Positions 23,012-36,400 of a stretch of DNA of 64,000 bases are shown here, piece by piece. A model generated the notes under the pieces. It was not told the origin of the DNA. It saw only the letters and a program-made list of their open reading frames with translations, and searched no databases. Position numbers and translations under genes: made by a program. Source of the DNA: Annona cherimola (lineage: Eukaryota; Streptophyta; Magnoliopsida; Magnoliales; Annonaceae); the NCBI GenBank assembly GCA_030490835.1, contig CM059975.1, positions 10,607,579 through 10,671,578 of the forward strand. The letters are read 5' to 3'. Each line of letters opens with the position of its first letter. Position 1 is the stretch's first letter.

Positions 23012-23589
23012 GGGTGTGTTGGGAAAATGGTAAAAGAAAAACTTTTGATGTAATTTTTTTTTGAAATCGTTCCAAATAATATGATATAATATAAGCAGTG
23101 ATAAAGAGTAAACAAAATAAATTAAAATAAATAAACTAATTTTATAGGTAATTATATAAAAAATGAAGTAGTTGTATAGAAAAATATGAATTGATAATTA
23201 AAAAAATTAAAATTTTAGAGAGAGAAGTTTTAAGATGTGTCTGGAAAATAATAATATTTTTGGATGAAAAGTTTAGAGTATAAACGTTTTTGACTAGAGA
23301 AAAAATAAATTGATATGATAAAAGACATTGATAATAAGTAAAAATAATAAAGTTAAAATAAATAAGTTAATAATAGTTGTGTATAAATAATTGAAAAATA
23401 AGATAGTTGCATAGGAATATGTGAGAAAATAATTAAAATATAGCAGTTGTGAATAGTAAAATGTTTTAGATGAAAAAGTTTTAATTTTTTAATAATAAAT
23501 TTTTAGTTTAAAAAACGTAGTTTTTACCAAACATATCCTTAGATTAAAAAGTTTTAGCATTAAAAAATTTTATTTTATCCCAACACACC
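23012..23589. mobile_element. Tourist-like MITE (outer), interrupted by a second copy
   Basis: Left end GGGTGTGTTGGGA and right end TCCCAACACACC are perfect inverted repeats over 12 bases. The interior matches the family (ATGATATAATATAAGCAGTG, TAGAGAGAGAAGTTTTA). It is split after base 23232 by the inner element and resumes at 23539. Confidence 0.8.
23233..23538. mobile_element. Tourist-like MITE (inner, nested)
   Basis: Ends AGATGTGTCTGG and CCAAACATATCC (9 of 12 complementary). TTA flanks it on both sides (23230-23232 and 23539-23541). Removing the element and one TTA restores the outer arm AGTTTTAGATTAAAAAGTTT. The TTA duplication and TIR fit the PIF/Harbinger (Tourist) group. Confidence 0.8.
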
Positions 23590-23611
23590 TTTAATATATA
23601 AGTCTTGTTCA

Positions 23612-23955
23612 TGTGTACCTGAATGCACTTAGCCTTAGTGCACCCTATGTTTTTAATATTTTTTTATTTTTCTATATAACTATTAATCTAGTGTATTTAA
23701 TATCTATATCAAGTTTTACCTTTTTTTAAGATGTGTAAATTTTTTTGAATTTTTTAAAATTAGTGACATTTTAGTAATTTAAATTTTCGTAAAATGTAGC
23801 TAATTTAAAAAATCTAAAAAATATATGTAAATTTTTAAAAAAGGTAAAACGTAATATAATACACTTAGATTGACAGTTATATAAAAAGATTTCAAAAGAT
23901 TTAAAAAAGATTAAATACATTATGGTGCACTGAGGTTAGGTGCACCTGAATATAT
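23612..23955. mobile_element. Fold-back MITE
   Basis: Same family as 16065-16405. Ends GTACCTGAATGCACTTAG / GTGCACTGAGGTTAGGTGCA; arms ATCTAGTGTATTTAATATCT and GTAATATAATACACTTAGAT pair; core AGTGACATTTTAGTAATT and its complement. Arms diverged. Confidence 0.65.
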
Positions 23956-24054
23956 AAAAAAAGAAATAAATAAATATATCTTGACTAACTGACTGATATA
24001 TGTCATTGCATTCTATACTACTTTTCGTCCAATTCAAGCCCCTCGCCGGGCAAC

Positions 24055-25621
24055 TAGGGGTGCAACTTGGGTTGGGTAGGTCTGGGTATGGGTGGAACCT
24101 ACCCTTACCCATTTTGTAAAAACCTCTACTCTACCCTATTTTAGACCGGGTCGGTTCGGAGCATACCCTACCCAATTTTCTCAAGAGCGGGTCGGTTCCG
24201 GTTCGGTTCCAAATCGATTCTTAAAACACGATCTATAAGAAAATGCAACATGTGTAAAAAAAATCAATTAATATATACTAAACATGAAATCTGTTAAAAA
24301 AGTGCAATCTGTACATAATAAAATCTGTTAAAAAATAATCGAATAACATAAGAATTATTATCTCATTAGAATATACTACTTTTAACAATCTTAAGTCTGT
24401 CCAATCCAATAAAAAATCTGTTTGAAAAACAGATACAACACAAATACACAATAGAAATGAATACAACTCAAATCATATTGATTAAAATATGTAACCATTT
24501 ATATCCAAAAATATATCATGTAAAAATATATTTGCACCATATATGGTCTTTCTACTACATGTTGTGAAATATCATCACACATCTTTAATAACATTAGACA
24601 GTATTAAACATCACACGCTGCCCGAATAATTTTTTAAAAATACAAGCAAAAAAAAACTATATTAGGAAATCTGTGAGAATCACAAGACATGATAGTTCTT
24701 AGGGTTAAAAATCAAGAGGGAAGAGAGATGAATTATAGGAAAATTACTCACGAGGAGGCGCAGACGAAGGGAATCGAAGGGAAATCTGCTGGAGGTGCAG
24801 ACAGGGAGGTAGCACGTGAGACGGGAAAGTGCTCTGGTTGGGACTCTGGAATCGCCTGCTGTCGAGATGAGATCGGAAATGCCAAGAAGTGGAGATTCCG
24901 GAAGGAGAGGATCCGGAGGGTTGGATGCATCACGCGGCCGAGAGTGTGGAGGGCAAAGATGGGAATCTGTTCATGGCCGAAGAGATCAAGAGACTAGAGG
25001 CAGAGGTTGGAGGCTGCGAGGGAGCAGACAACTGGATGAGGGTCGGAGGGCGTTGAGGGGTGTCCAGCGTCGAAGCGGACAAGGGCGTCGAAGGGGAGCG
25101 GACGAGGGCGTCGGCCGTCGAGGACGTCGATCTTGAGCGATGAGCTCGGAGGAGAAGACGGGATGGCAGCAGCGGCAATCTAGCAGAGAGTGGAGCGTCG
25201 AAGGGGAGCGGACGAGGGCGTTGATCTTGAGCGATGAGCTCGGAGGAGAAGACGGGATGGCAGCAGAGGCAATCTAGCAGAAAGTGGAGCGTCGTCCGAT
25301 GGAGAGAGGATGGAGTAGTAGAGAGAATGGCGGATCGAGGCAACTAATGAGAGTTGGCGGCGGACGAGGGCGGATTTGGAGACGAGGGAGAGGGGTTTAG
25401 GAATTAGGGCATCAATCGCATAGGGCTGCCGAATGCCGATATTATATTATGTATATATATTAATAAATATAATATGAAATTCGGGTCGATTCTGGGTACC
25501 CAGCACTGGAACCGACCCTAACCCGACTTTGAACGGGTATTTAATACCCAGAACCGAACCGACCCTATTTCGGGTACCCAGCTGGTCGACCCGCGGGTAC
25601 CCGGACCAAGTTGCACCCCTA
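24055..25621. mobile_element. Non-autonomous hAT element, 1567 bp
   Basis: TAGGGGTGCAACTTGG at the left end is perfectly inverted at the right end. An exact 8 bp target duplication CGGGCAAC flanks it (24047-24054 and 25622-25629). The TA-start terminal repeat and the 8 bp duplication are the hAT hallmark. Subterminal zones are rich in repeated GGGTCGGTTC/GGGTACCC-type words. No transposase domain is coded. The core has an AT-rich left half (24250-24680) and a GC-rich right half (24690-25440) with overlapping frames on both strands and a local duplication. Confidence 0.9.
25088..25294. repeat. Tandem duplication in the hAT core
   Basis: AAGGGGAGCGGACGAGGGCG occurs at 25091 and 25201, and GATCTTGAGCGATGAGCTCG at 25129 and 25223. 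The two units therefore differ in length by about 16 bp and are otherwise nearly identical. Confidence 0.8.
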
Positions 25622-25629
25622 CGGGCAAC

Positions 25630-27480
25630 TGCATCGAATATTATGACAGGATTGTTTGCTCTTTCATACGGGACGTTATTTCAATATAAATAAATGCTTA
25701 TTTGAACTGCATGCTTGAATAGTCATAAGCGTGGGGTGTAAACTGTAAAACAGAGTGGAAGTTCTACACGCTAAGAATCACGTTAACAAAGCAAATGAAA
25801 TAAAATAGACATTTATGCGGCAACAGCCTTCGCAACCAGGGATCCAACGCTCTTTTCAGTCACCACAACAGTAGTAGGAATTTGTTTCGTCGGCTCAGTG
25901 GTGGAAATATTATTTATTTTATCTGTGTTGTGGGAACTATGAAGTATGAATGCATTGATTTGTAATATTAGAAAACTTGATATATGTACATATAAATCAA
26001 AAAATAAAATAAACATCTATTGTTAGTGACTACCAATGACAATAAATAAATATGAATGTTCACTAGAAACTTCATGCAAAACAAACACGTTTTAATTTTT
26101 CACATATAAATTACGGGTGTGCATAGGAAATTACTAAATTTTTAGACGAAATTTTTAAAAGTTTCTACATTAATACAAAGTGATGTGATAGATGTAATAA
26201 TGAATAGTACAAAGAACAAAGCTAAAATAAGTAGATTAATTGTATAAATAGCTGTATAAAAATGATTAAAAAGTGAGATAATTTTAAAATAAAATTTAAA
26301 TAAATATTAAAAAACAGGTTAGTTATAGAGTGTAAAAATTTTTATATTGAAAAGTTATAATTTGAAGAAATGAGATCGTGCAAGTATGGCTACAAAGTTT
26401 GACTAATATTGCATCTATGTCCCTAAGTTTGAAAAATGTAAACATGTCCACAAATCTTACATAATTTCGCAAACGCATTTCTCCCCTTATGATGCTGTTA
26501 AATTTTTATGTAAACTGATGATAATGTACTTTAAGCTAACGACTACACTTGCAATTTTTGCAAATATTATAAGCATGTTTGTAAAATAATTTTAAAAGTA
26601 ATATAAATAACATATATAAAATAATGAAACAATAAATATGTCTTAAATAATGGGAAATATTGCATGTGCATAATATGGTTTAAAGGGTATTTTTATCATT
26701 TGTGAACAATTTGATGACACATGCAAATTTATGCAAATCTTCCTAGAATCGTTGTAATTTAGCAAACTCAAAGAGATGTATACCTTCCATCAAAAAAAAA
26801 AAAAGAGATGTATACCGTATTAATCAAACTTTGTGTTAAACAAATGGAACCCTGTCGTATGCTTTTAGGAGCATTGAGCTCTCAATGTTTCTGGGTGCAT
26901 TTATTTAATTTTTTTAAATTTTTTTATAAAATTATTAATCTAAATATATTTAATATATATATATATATATTAATTTTTACTATTTTTTGAATATTTCAGA
27001 TATTTTGAATATACGTACGTGAGAGCATTGGGAGCTAGCATACGACTCATACGACCACGTTGGTAAACGGAGCCTCCCCCTCTCCCCGCCCCGCCAAAAA
27101 AAAATGACGTTGAAACATTTGGTGGAATACATTTCCGCCAACTTCTTCTACACAGCGTTGCCGCTCCGAAAACCGGGTACAACATCCATTTTTTTTTATT
27201 TTTAAATCCAAACGATGCATCGTATTTTTTCTTTATGAATATTTGTATGATGTGAAAATATATTTTAATTAAATTTGCATTTAACATACAATAAGTGCAA
27301 ATGCATGCGGTTCTTTACAAACATATTTGTAACGTAATAAATTATATTATAAAAGATTTCAATATTATTTTAAAAATAGTTTTAACCATAACACATGATT
27401 TGGATATAAATGAAAATTTAAAAAAAAAAAGAAAAAAAAAAAGAAACCAAGGAAACATACTGCACCCAGTTTCATTGTAG
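25630..27480. other. Intergenic DNA with MITE relics
   Basis: A degenerate Tourist-like copy lies at about 26115-26375 (GGGTGTGCATAGG start, AAAGTGATGTGATAGATGTA word). One arm of the fold-back family lies at about 26870-27000 with an embedded (TA)n run at 26957. The minus-strand tail at 25813-25920 reads like a short coding end (EKSVGSLVAKAVAA, then stop) but is too short to assign. The 27020-27480 part is probably promoter of ASI1. Confidence 0.45.
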
Positions 27481-27617
27481 TAAAGACCCTGTCTATAAAT
27501 GCTACGACGACCAACCTCTCGTGCGGCAGAGAAGCTGCTGGCTGCAGCTATTTGAGCCGAGCAGAGCAACCGACGGACGGACAAGCATCTTCCTCCGCTT
27601 TCCCTCTCCCTTAGCCT
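27481..27617 (+). other. Probable leader exon (5' UTR) of the ASI1 gene
   Basis: A mixed-composition stretch after AT-rich DNA ends at a good donor, CCT/GTATGT at 27618. The next supported acceptor is TGACTCAG before 30439. The start of transcription is not determined. Confidence 0.4.
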
Positions 27618-29697
27618 GTATGTCTCCTCTTTCTTTTTCTTCTGCCCAAAAATATCTGCATCACAACTGCATCACAACTGCATCTCTGTTTCCATTCCTG
27701 CAGTGCACACGCTTTGCACTTCTTTTGTATTCCCCTCTCTCCGTCTCTCTCCGGTTTCCGATTACTATGTTTATTTTTGTCCTGCTGTTTTGGTGCGACA
27801 ATGTTCTTATCTCTTCATTCTCGACAATATTCTTATCTTTTTATTCTGCAGTTTGGGAATAAATTTGTCTTCCTGCTCTGGTGCCAAATGTTCTTATCTG
27901 TTTATTTCGCATTTTGAGAGTAACTTCTTTATGAAGTTGTGTAGATTATGATTTTTCTTTGCTTTTGGTGTTTTGTAATTGATTTTGGTGGTGAAATCTG
28001 CTTGGTTTTTCAGTTTTAGGAAAAACCCATTTCCTGGATTTGTGATTTTTCTCATATTCTCTCCATTTATCGTTTCTTCTTCTTATGGCACGAGTCGTAT
28101 GACAGTGAGTCTTATGTTTCAAAACAACCCATTAGGCATTTCTGCGTTCGCTGTGTAACTCAAAAAGAGATTGCTGATGCTAGAAAGATATTGTTCCTTC
28201 TTCCATTTAAAAACAACTGCACGTTTTTGTGGGTTATTTGCGTACTATCGGCCTTTTTTTTTTTCTTTTGTTTAGTACCCGCCATTTTTTTTTTCCCTTT
28301 CTTCTACTTTTTTAATAAAAAATTTACCCGTTTTGCCTCTGTGTGTGTGTGTGTGTGTACTATCAGCCATTTTACTTTTTCCTTTTTCTGCTTCATACAA
28401 CACGGTTTTGTGCAGTTAAATTTCTACTTTCATGTTTTTGAATTTTCATCTACTGGAAGAGAGGGAGAGAAGACAATAAAGACGTAACGTCATTCTTTTT
28501 GAAGTTTCCAACTGTTTTACGAGTGCACCAGTTTTTAGTCGGTTACCTTTTTGTCGTAACAAAACTGTAGGTGGTGGTGATTGCCTTCAATGATCCCTGC
28601 TAATGTAATCATCTGTAATCAAATGCCACATGTGTTATGGGCTCTTCTGCAAAGAGGAAGGAAGTTTTTTTGTGTTCCTTATGATTTTATGCCCTATTGA
28701 AGAGCTGGGCTGATTTGGAGAGTGCGATTCTTTGCTAGGGGCATATCATTTCCTGCCTTGTTTATGGTCAGATTCACACAGCTGTACTTCCAAAAGGCTT
28801 AGTGCTTTTGTTTGTTTTGAATGTTTCCGACAACAGGGGCATTGTAATAGGTCTGAATTTTTACGTTGGTTATGAGAAAAGATCTTGGCTAATTTTGCTT
28901 GCCTGCATGTTTAGAGCTTTTCTTTGTGGATTAAAGGTGCCACAAAACAGGATTGCATGTAAAAATCTTGGATAAAAACATGTGGGAAACAAATGAAATA
29001 ATTGTTTTGGTTTGTGATCCCCACAAATGAGCTGGAGATGGGAGAAATGGTGTCTCCTTAGAATGACAGTGGATTTCTTCTTTACCATTTTATGCAAGGT
29101 TCTATAGTTTCATCCTTATTCTTTTCTTGGCTCTTGCAATGGAGAGATAGAAATGGGAAAAGAATCTTCCAGGAACCTCTACTTTCATTAGACACTTCAT
29201 TTCTTGCTTTTCTCAACAGTTCACTCTTTTCTAAGACCTGTTTATAGAATAAATGACTTTGCTGGGCTCCTCTTTGTTTAGAATAGTGGAAACTCAAAAC
29301 AAAAAAGCAGAAAAGTGGAATAAGGGCAATGGAATCTTCTTTGGTGTCAAGTAATGTGGATTCTATGTTGTCTGCAGATTTTTGTGTAGATCCTTTTCAT
29401 AACTACAGTTTTTTCTAGTTTATTGCAATTAGTTGATACAGAACCAATTTTCTGAATATTGCTTTTATTACGTCTTCTTTGCATTTTTACCATATATTGA
29501 GTGAGCATTATTATCTACTCGCTAGAGCTTTCTTCACTATTTAAGGTACATTTGGAGCCCTTTATGGATTTTTTTTTTACCTTGTCGCATCATTCTTTTA
29601 GAATCTATCTTGAATCATTTGACTTGATACACTTGGAACTTTTGATTTTCTAGTTTCCTAACTAGAAGAATACTTTGTTTTGTTTCTTGTACCAGGA

Positions 29698-29840
29698 TTG
29701 AGAAGTTCAGCCTCATCTTTTTATTTTTGAAGATATGTCTTATTATTGAAGAGGAGATAAAGGAGGGAACTGTGGGTTTATATGGGAAGGAATATAGGAT
29801 GTGGAAGAAGTATAGGGAGAAGCCAGTATGGTGATTGGGG
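29698..29840 (+). pseudogene. Degenerate duplicate of the ASI1 start exon inside its leader intron
   Basis: Aligned with 30439-30580: the same acceptor-like CAG, the same leader words (CATCTTTTTAT..TT.AAG), then an ATG in the same place and GGNGGNAAYTGTGGNTTT in both. Its reading frame stops after four codons (ATG TCT TAT TAT TGA), and TAG occurs further on. The shift between copies is about 741 bases. It keeps a usable acceptor (TTCTTGTACCAG), so mis-splicing into it is conceivable. Confidence 0.75.
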
Positions 29841-30477
29841 AGTGCTAAGTTTGTTGAAAAGGGAGGAGAACTGGAGTTAATGTAAAAAAGAGGTAAACGA
29901 TGCTAGCTAAGAAATGGAACAAATTAAAGAATTCAGATGCTTTCAATAAGAGGGAAATGTTCACCTGTTTTCCATCCTTTTTCAAATTATGTAACACTCA
30001 AATTACCTAACAAGCTACTTTTTTTTTTTTCCTCTTGTATTTCAATAATCTTGTTCAGCCTTTTTGTAAAAAACCTTTCGGTTTCATCTTTATTAATTTT
30101 ATCTCAAATCAGTATTCTCTATCACATCAAATCATCTTTCTCTTATCTCTGCTTATCTAGTTTTTGATTTTTTCCTCGTCCCTCTTTTCTCATTTGCGAA
30201 ACAGACCTTGAATTCAAAATAAAATAGCATGATGATTATGAATAGATTGGTTGGAATATGGAAAAGGTATGCATGAAGATTAATTTCTTATTTAGCAAAA
30301 AAAAAAAAAAAGGCAAGGGAAAAAGTTTCCTTTCCTTTTGCACCGAAAACAACTCCCTAATTTGGAGATTCTATACAAGGTCTTCTACTACTATTTTTCC
30401 CTAACCATGAAGTACGATGTCTATGTTTCCTGACTCAGGATTAGCAAGTTGGGCATCATCTTTTTATATTTCAAGCT

Positions 30478-33400
30478 ATGAGTAACTATGAAGGAGAAAA
30501 TGGTGGAAATTGTGGATTTAGATGGGGTAAGAAGATAGGAGAGGGCAAAGGCAAAGGCAAATGGCCAATTTATGAATCATTTACATATTATGATACAGAA
30601 TATTTGCTTTATGATTCTGTATACCTGTACAAAGAAGGTGAACAGGAGCTTTACATTGGGAAGCTTGTCAAGATGTGGGAGCAACCAGGTGCTAAAAAAG
30701 TTATAAAGGTCGTATGGTTCTTTCGCCCTTCTGAAATTATTAATTGGTTGGGAGATGATGCGGCACTTGAGAATGAGATCTTTCTAGCATGTGGTGAAGG
30801 GGTTGGACTTTACAACATTAATCCTTTGGTAAAGCGGATTTATAGCTCCTCTCTCTCACTGTCTGTACACGTATTATTAGATATTATCTGTCTATTTATT
30901 TATTCATGTTCAGAATATGTACTCTAGCTATGTTTGGTAGAACAAAAAGCAAAAATTTTTTTCTGCTTTTTCCCATCACGTTTTTTTCAGACTTTTAATA
31001 TGATTTGACATTTTAACCACTCTAATTTTTAATTATTGCTTATATTTTCAATCATTCATTATTTCTCATCTTTTCATGCAAAACCTACTTGTTTTGTCTT
31101 TATTCACTTTGCTCATAATCATAATTCCCTATCACATCACACCGGTCTCATTCTTTTCCATCATTTTTTTCATATTTCTTTTTTCCACTGTGGTTTTCCT
31201 CATTCCCAGACCAATGCAATACTAATATACCTTGAATCCTACACTGTTTAAAATTTGTTTGATTACTTATCATCATAATTTTGAGCAGTGCTGAACTTGT
31301 TTAAGTAATTATCATTATCATCATTGTCATCACCATAATGAGCTTTTTTCATCTATGCCATGAGGGTTCGCTTGAACACGAACTTCCTAAGACATCTCCT
31401 TAGGCCAATTTTAGGTTCTAGTAAAGAATACGCGCTCTTCAATTCACCCTTTACCTATCTGCCACACCGCTTTTTAAAATTTTTTTATTTTTTAAGATAC
31501 AGTGGCATACCCCACTTTGAGCAGTGCATCTTACTAGAAACACACTGGTAGCTCAACTGCATTAACCATCATTGTAAAACCACATTAATCCATACAAGTT
31601 CTCTTAGAGAATGGAAAGAGAAGGAGAATGATATAAAGATTATGATATAACTCATACCTATTGAGAAGGCCCTACAATGAAATCCATGCAAATCAACACC
31701 TCAAAGATTTTAGGTGATTGTTGCTAGAGTGTTTTCACAGTTTTTCTTTCATTTTTTTCCCATGCTCGTCAAACACACCAAATGAAATATTTATTGTTGA
31801 TTGGCAATAAAGGAATATAATTATTGCCATCGTTTGTGCCTCATTGTGACTGAGTTAACTAAGGGACTCCCACTTCACCATTAAGTTCTTTCATGGACCA
31901 TAACATCAGCAAAATCAGAGGCCCTTAACCTTTTTTTCTCCATAATACAAACAACTGTTGCCTCTTTGAAGTTTTTCCTAACCCTTGTGTACTCATTTTT
32001 TGTTGGGGTTAAGCTTTGCAGTTTTTGTAGATGAATTTTATTTTGAGGCAGGGCTGTGTATGCTTATTTTAGTATTTATGTGCATTTGTCCCAGGAAGCA
32101 ATCCGTGGCAAATGCAATGTCATCTGCACTTCAAAGGACACAAGAAATCGACAGCCTTCAGACAAAGAAGTGAGAATGGCAGATTACATCTTTTACCGTA
32201 CATTTAATGTTAAAAACTATACAATATCAGAGCATATAGAAGATGAAATAGCGGGAATTGAAGGTATATGCTATTGTCAATGGATTTCTAAATTACCCCT
32301 TTTCCTAAATTTGTTAACTTTTAATGTTATTTTGATGTCTTGACACATTTCTAAAACTCTATGTCCCAACTCGTTATTTCTCAGTGGAGTATTTTTTTAA
32401 TCACAAAAGCTATCAAAATCCTCACGGAGTTAGTGGAGTTACTGACTTGGAGAATGATGAAGAGAAAATGGACAAAGCTGGTGATGCTTCATGTTCTTTT
32501 TACAATATAAACTTGCAGAGAGTACAGACAGTGTTAACAAAGTCTAAGAAGCCCAGTTGCCATTCAAGTCCAACATACCAAGGTGGTTCTGAACAGTCTT
32601 TGGAGCTAGCACAAGGCAAGCGTTTTCAGAAGGCTTCCAACTCGTGTAATTTGGGAAATGACTGTTCTAATAGCCAGAGAAATGGTAATCAATGCAAGGA
32701 ACTAGCACATGACAAGGGCCCATGGAGGGCATCTGAGAGTCACATCTTTGGGTCTGAACACAAAACAAAAACAACAACTTTCAAAGAGTCCTTGCTGCAC
32801 GACAAAAGCCCTTTCAAGAAATTCAAGCTTGATGAGAAGGTGACTAAGCCGTCTGTTGAGGTGCCAAAATTTTCAGAGGAATCATCACATGAGAAGGGAT
32901 TTCGAAAGGAGCCTGAGATTTATGACTTTGGGTCTAAAGATGAAACCATTCTCACTTCCAAAGAGTCCATGTTGCATCACAAAGGTCATCTCAGTGAATC
33001 GGAATGTGATGAGAAGGTGGCCAAGTCTTCTTTTACGCTAGTACTTAAAGATGGTCCCACAAGTGTTGGAAAGAGCATCAAAATCAATGGTCAGAATTCA
33101 GATTTAACCAGAAGGCCGACTGTGGTATCTCCTCATAAATTTGGACACTTTTCCAACAACAGAAGAATCCAAATTCTTTGTCAAATTTGGTAGTTCTCCT
33201 TCTTCTTATTCCCTCTCTTCATGATGCAGGATAAAAGCAAGTGGTTCAAGAGTTTCTCTCAAGTGAGCATCCTATGTCCTCATAATGGCTTATTCTTCTG
33301 CCATTTTGCAAATTCTACCTTTCAACATTGCTGCAACTTCTATTAATTCTGTTGAGGCACAAGGAAATTGAAAAAAAAGATCAAACAATTCTCCAAAACA

Positions 33401-36400
33401 ATCTTTTCTTCAATTTCCCTTCTTCTGTTCCAATAATCTTAAGGCGATATTACTATCCTTTTCTCATGATTGCTTAAGATTTTTTCGCATTTGCTCCTGG
33501 GATACAAAAAGTAAAACTTACCCAAATTGAAATAGCAACTACCCTCTTGAGAAACGAATTCTTGACACTGAATAGTTTTTTAATAGAATTTTAAAAAAAC
33601 CTATGTCAACATGCTTTGCCATGAATAGCTTTTAATACACAACACCCTCAAGTCCCTCTTACAAAGGACAAAGTACTTGATGAGTGAATCCATAAGCCTA
33701 CAGCAGTATTTATAGATAGCACCTAGGAACTGCACCATAATCTTCGTCACCAGTCTACATTTTGGACATGAGAAATGCTGCAACAAATTTGCAGTAGAAT
33801 GCTTGCAATAAATTTGTGGTGGAATTCTGGTATTTTGCGAATCCACCCATGCAATCTTAGAGAGTGCTGTTTCCCTGAGCATGTTCCAAAACCAGTTTTG
33901 AGTTCCTGTGCTGAATTTCTTCCATGAATTATTATGTCATGCATCTAGACAGCAATCCATGAAGCAAAACCAGCATGGGAACTCAAATTGGTTTGATTTC
34001 CTATCCCAATGTGAATGTGCATGCAAGCAGTCATCATGCAGGCTGAGTGCCGATTCCAAGCAAAATATGTTGCTAGATTTCCATGCAATTATATCTATTG
34101 GAAATGCTAGGGTAAAGTTGGTTGCAGATGAGGCCTTCATTGATCATAACGTTAAAAATCTCATTAGTCATATAATTTAATATTATTTGTTTTACCATGA
34201 TAACAAAACTTTCCCAATTGAGGAGTCTTGGATGAGTCATATTTGCTTTAAAATGTCTATATTCATCCAGTTCTGTGCAATTTAGAGTATTGAAATATTT
34301 ATGGTCTATTTTTATTGGGTTCCATATGATTTATTTGGTTCCAAAAAGTGTCTATTTTCCTTTATTCAACGGCTTCAACAATCTGTAAGGGAACAACATA
34401 TTTGGAGTATGCATGGCACAAATTTTATGAATTATTTTTTATTTTTCATAAGATCATTACTTGATATCAGCTTGTATTTGCATGTGCACTTGGCAACATT
34501 AGCTGTGATGCTTTTTTGCCTCTTTATTAGTTCTTTTCATACTATTGGCAGTCTTGGGATGAAAGAATACAAAGTGGTTATAAGCAAGGGACAATTCTCA
34601 TACTTGAAAATTTGGATCCAGACTACACTTCAACAGAAATCCAGGTATCCAGAGACTTTGCAGGTTACATGTCTAAACACGATTTTAAATCTTCAAATAA
34701 TAAAATCTTTCTTTGATAGATCTGAAGTTGGCTTTGCTAAATACTCGTAGCAGGTTGGATATTTTCATATAATATATACTGACATGATGCAGAGTCAAAC
34801 CTTGATCAATATTTATGAAATGGGTAACATCAAAGCAAAATGAATTCAAGGAAAAGAGAGATGAATCATTTGGTCATGGGGGAAGCTGGTATCACTGTAT
34901 CAGGTTAGGGACCACTTTTAACCTGTGCTTGGTAATGGAGGAGAGAGATGAATCGTTTTCTCCTCCTCCTTTAATATATGTGACATTTGATTAACATAAT
35001 GGACCCACCCTACTTTTTCTTGGTATTGCTTATATTTTCAAATTTGAATCATTAAAGCAATCTTTCCATCTAAAAAGGATAGCTATACTATTTTTATTCT
35101 CTTTATTTTCAATTCCTTCTGACTACTGTCATATCATTTTCTCACATTTCTTTCAAATTTTCCAGATTCCATCTGTACCTCCACTTTACCACTCTTCTCC
35201 CAGTTCCCATGACCATTAGAGAATATAATCTTTTCTTCTTCTTCTTTTTTCCTCTGTACGTTTGTGTTAAAATTCAATTTTTTTCAGTCACCACCCTTAC
35301 TCAAGAGCTTTCACATTTAAGGTAGAATCACTATGTATTTGAGGGCTTTCTCCAGGGTCAAGAGATGAACCCAAATACTTTCTTCAGAGTACCCTAAACC
35401 CTAGTCTTAAGGTGGAGCAGGAGTGCAAGAGGGATGAGAGATTGTTCATCCTTTTGGGCATTTCACCATATATGTTCTACATGGCTTGAGTCCTTGGAGC
35501 TTGTATAGTTTTATGAGGTACATGTGGGGCTTATCAGTGATTGGAAAAAGATATCAACCGTAATGCAGTTGAAGAACACTATGTGAAAACTAGGCACCCA
35601 TTGATGTCATCATGTGTGGGAGCTCCAAAAGGGGCTTTTCTAACTGCAACGTCAAATATAAGAGATTTACTGGTCCATGTCAAAGTGTGATAATTTGCAA
35701 AATGACTACTATTTTCTTACTTAAAAATCATATCTTTTGAAAGTAACGATTGCATTTGCATGACCTGATACCTAAATTAGCTTCCGTAATGGGATAATTA
35801 ATTACTTGAGGAAGCATGGATTGTGTTTTTCTAGGGATCTTTGTCAAGAGAATGCTTTGTTTATGAGAGCCAGGAGAATTCCAGAAATAATCTGCACATT
35901 GTATCAGTTTCTAAGTTATATTCGCTCAACGTCTAGGTTAGGAAATGATCCACTTTCTTATCTTTTTATTTTTATTTTTTATCTCCACTAAGTGATTAAC
36001 TTTTCCCCCTTCTTTCTACTTTATTATTATTATTATTATTATTGATTTCTCCCTTTCATCTACTTGGTTATATGAATTCCAACACATTTCAATGTTCCTA
36101 TCCAAGCCATGGCCCTACTGTTTTCTTAACCTCCTTTACCTTGTCCTTTTGGCCCCACATCACACTTTCCTGCTAAAGTGCTGGTGGTGAGATTCTATTA
36201 CATACGGAAGCTGGGCCAAACAGGCCCTTAGTCCAGCGAGCTCAGACCTTGATGCTGCTCTTTAATTTTAAGTCCTATCAAAGATGTTGTGGTTAGTTCC
36301 AGGCCTTTATATTAGGTGCCATTTAATTCGTACAAGGCATGAAAAATTATTTTGTTTGAAACTTATGTGCACGTGGAACATCTAAGACAATGCTATATCA

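Noticed and set aside
25813..26016. Minus-strand frame ending EKSVGSLVAKAVAA
   Set aside because: Only about 30 residues look protein-like; the rest is AT-rich. Too little to call a gene or name a parent.
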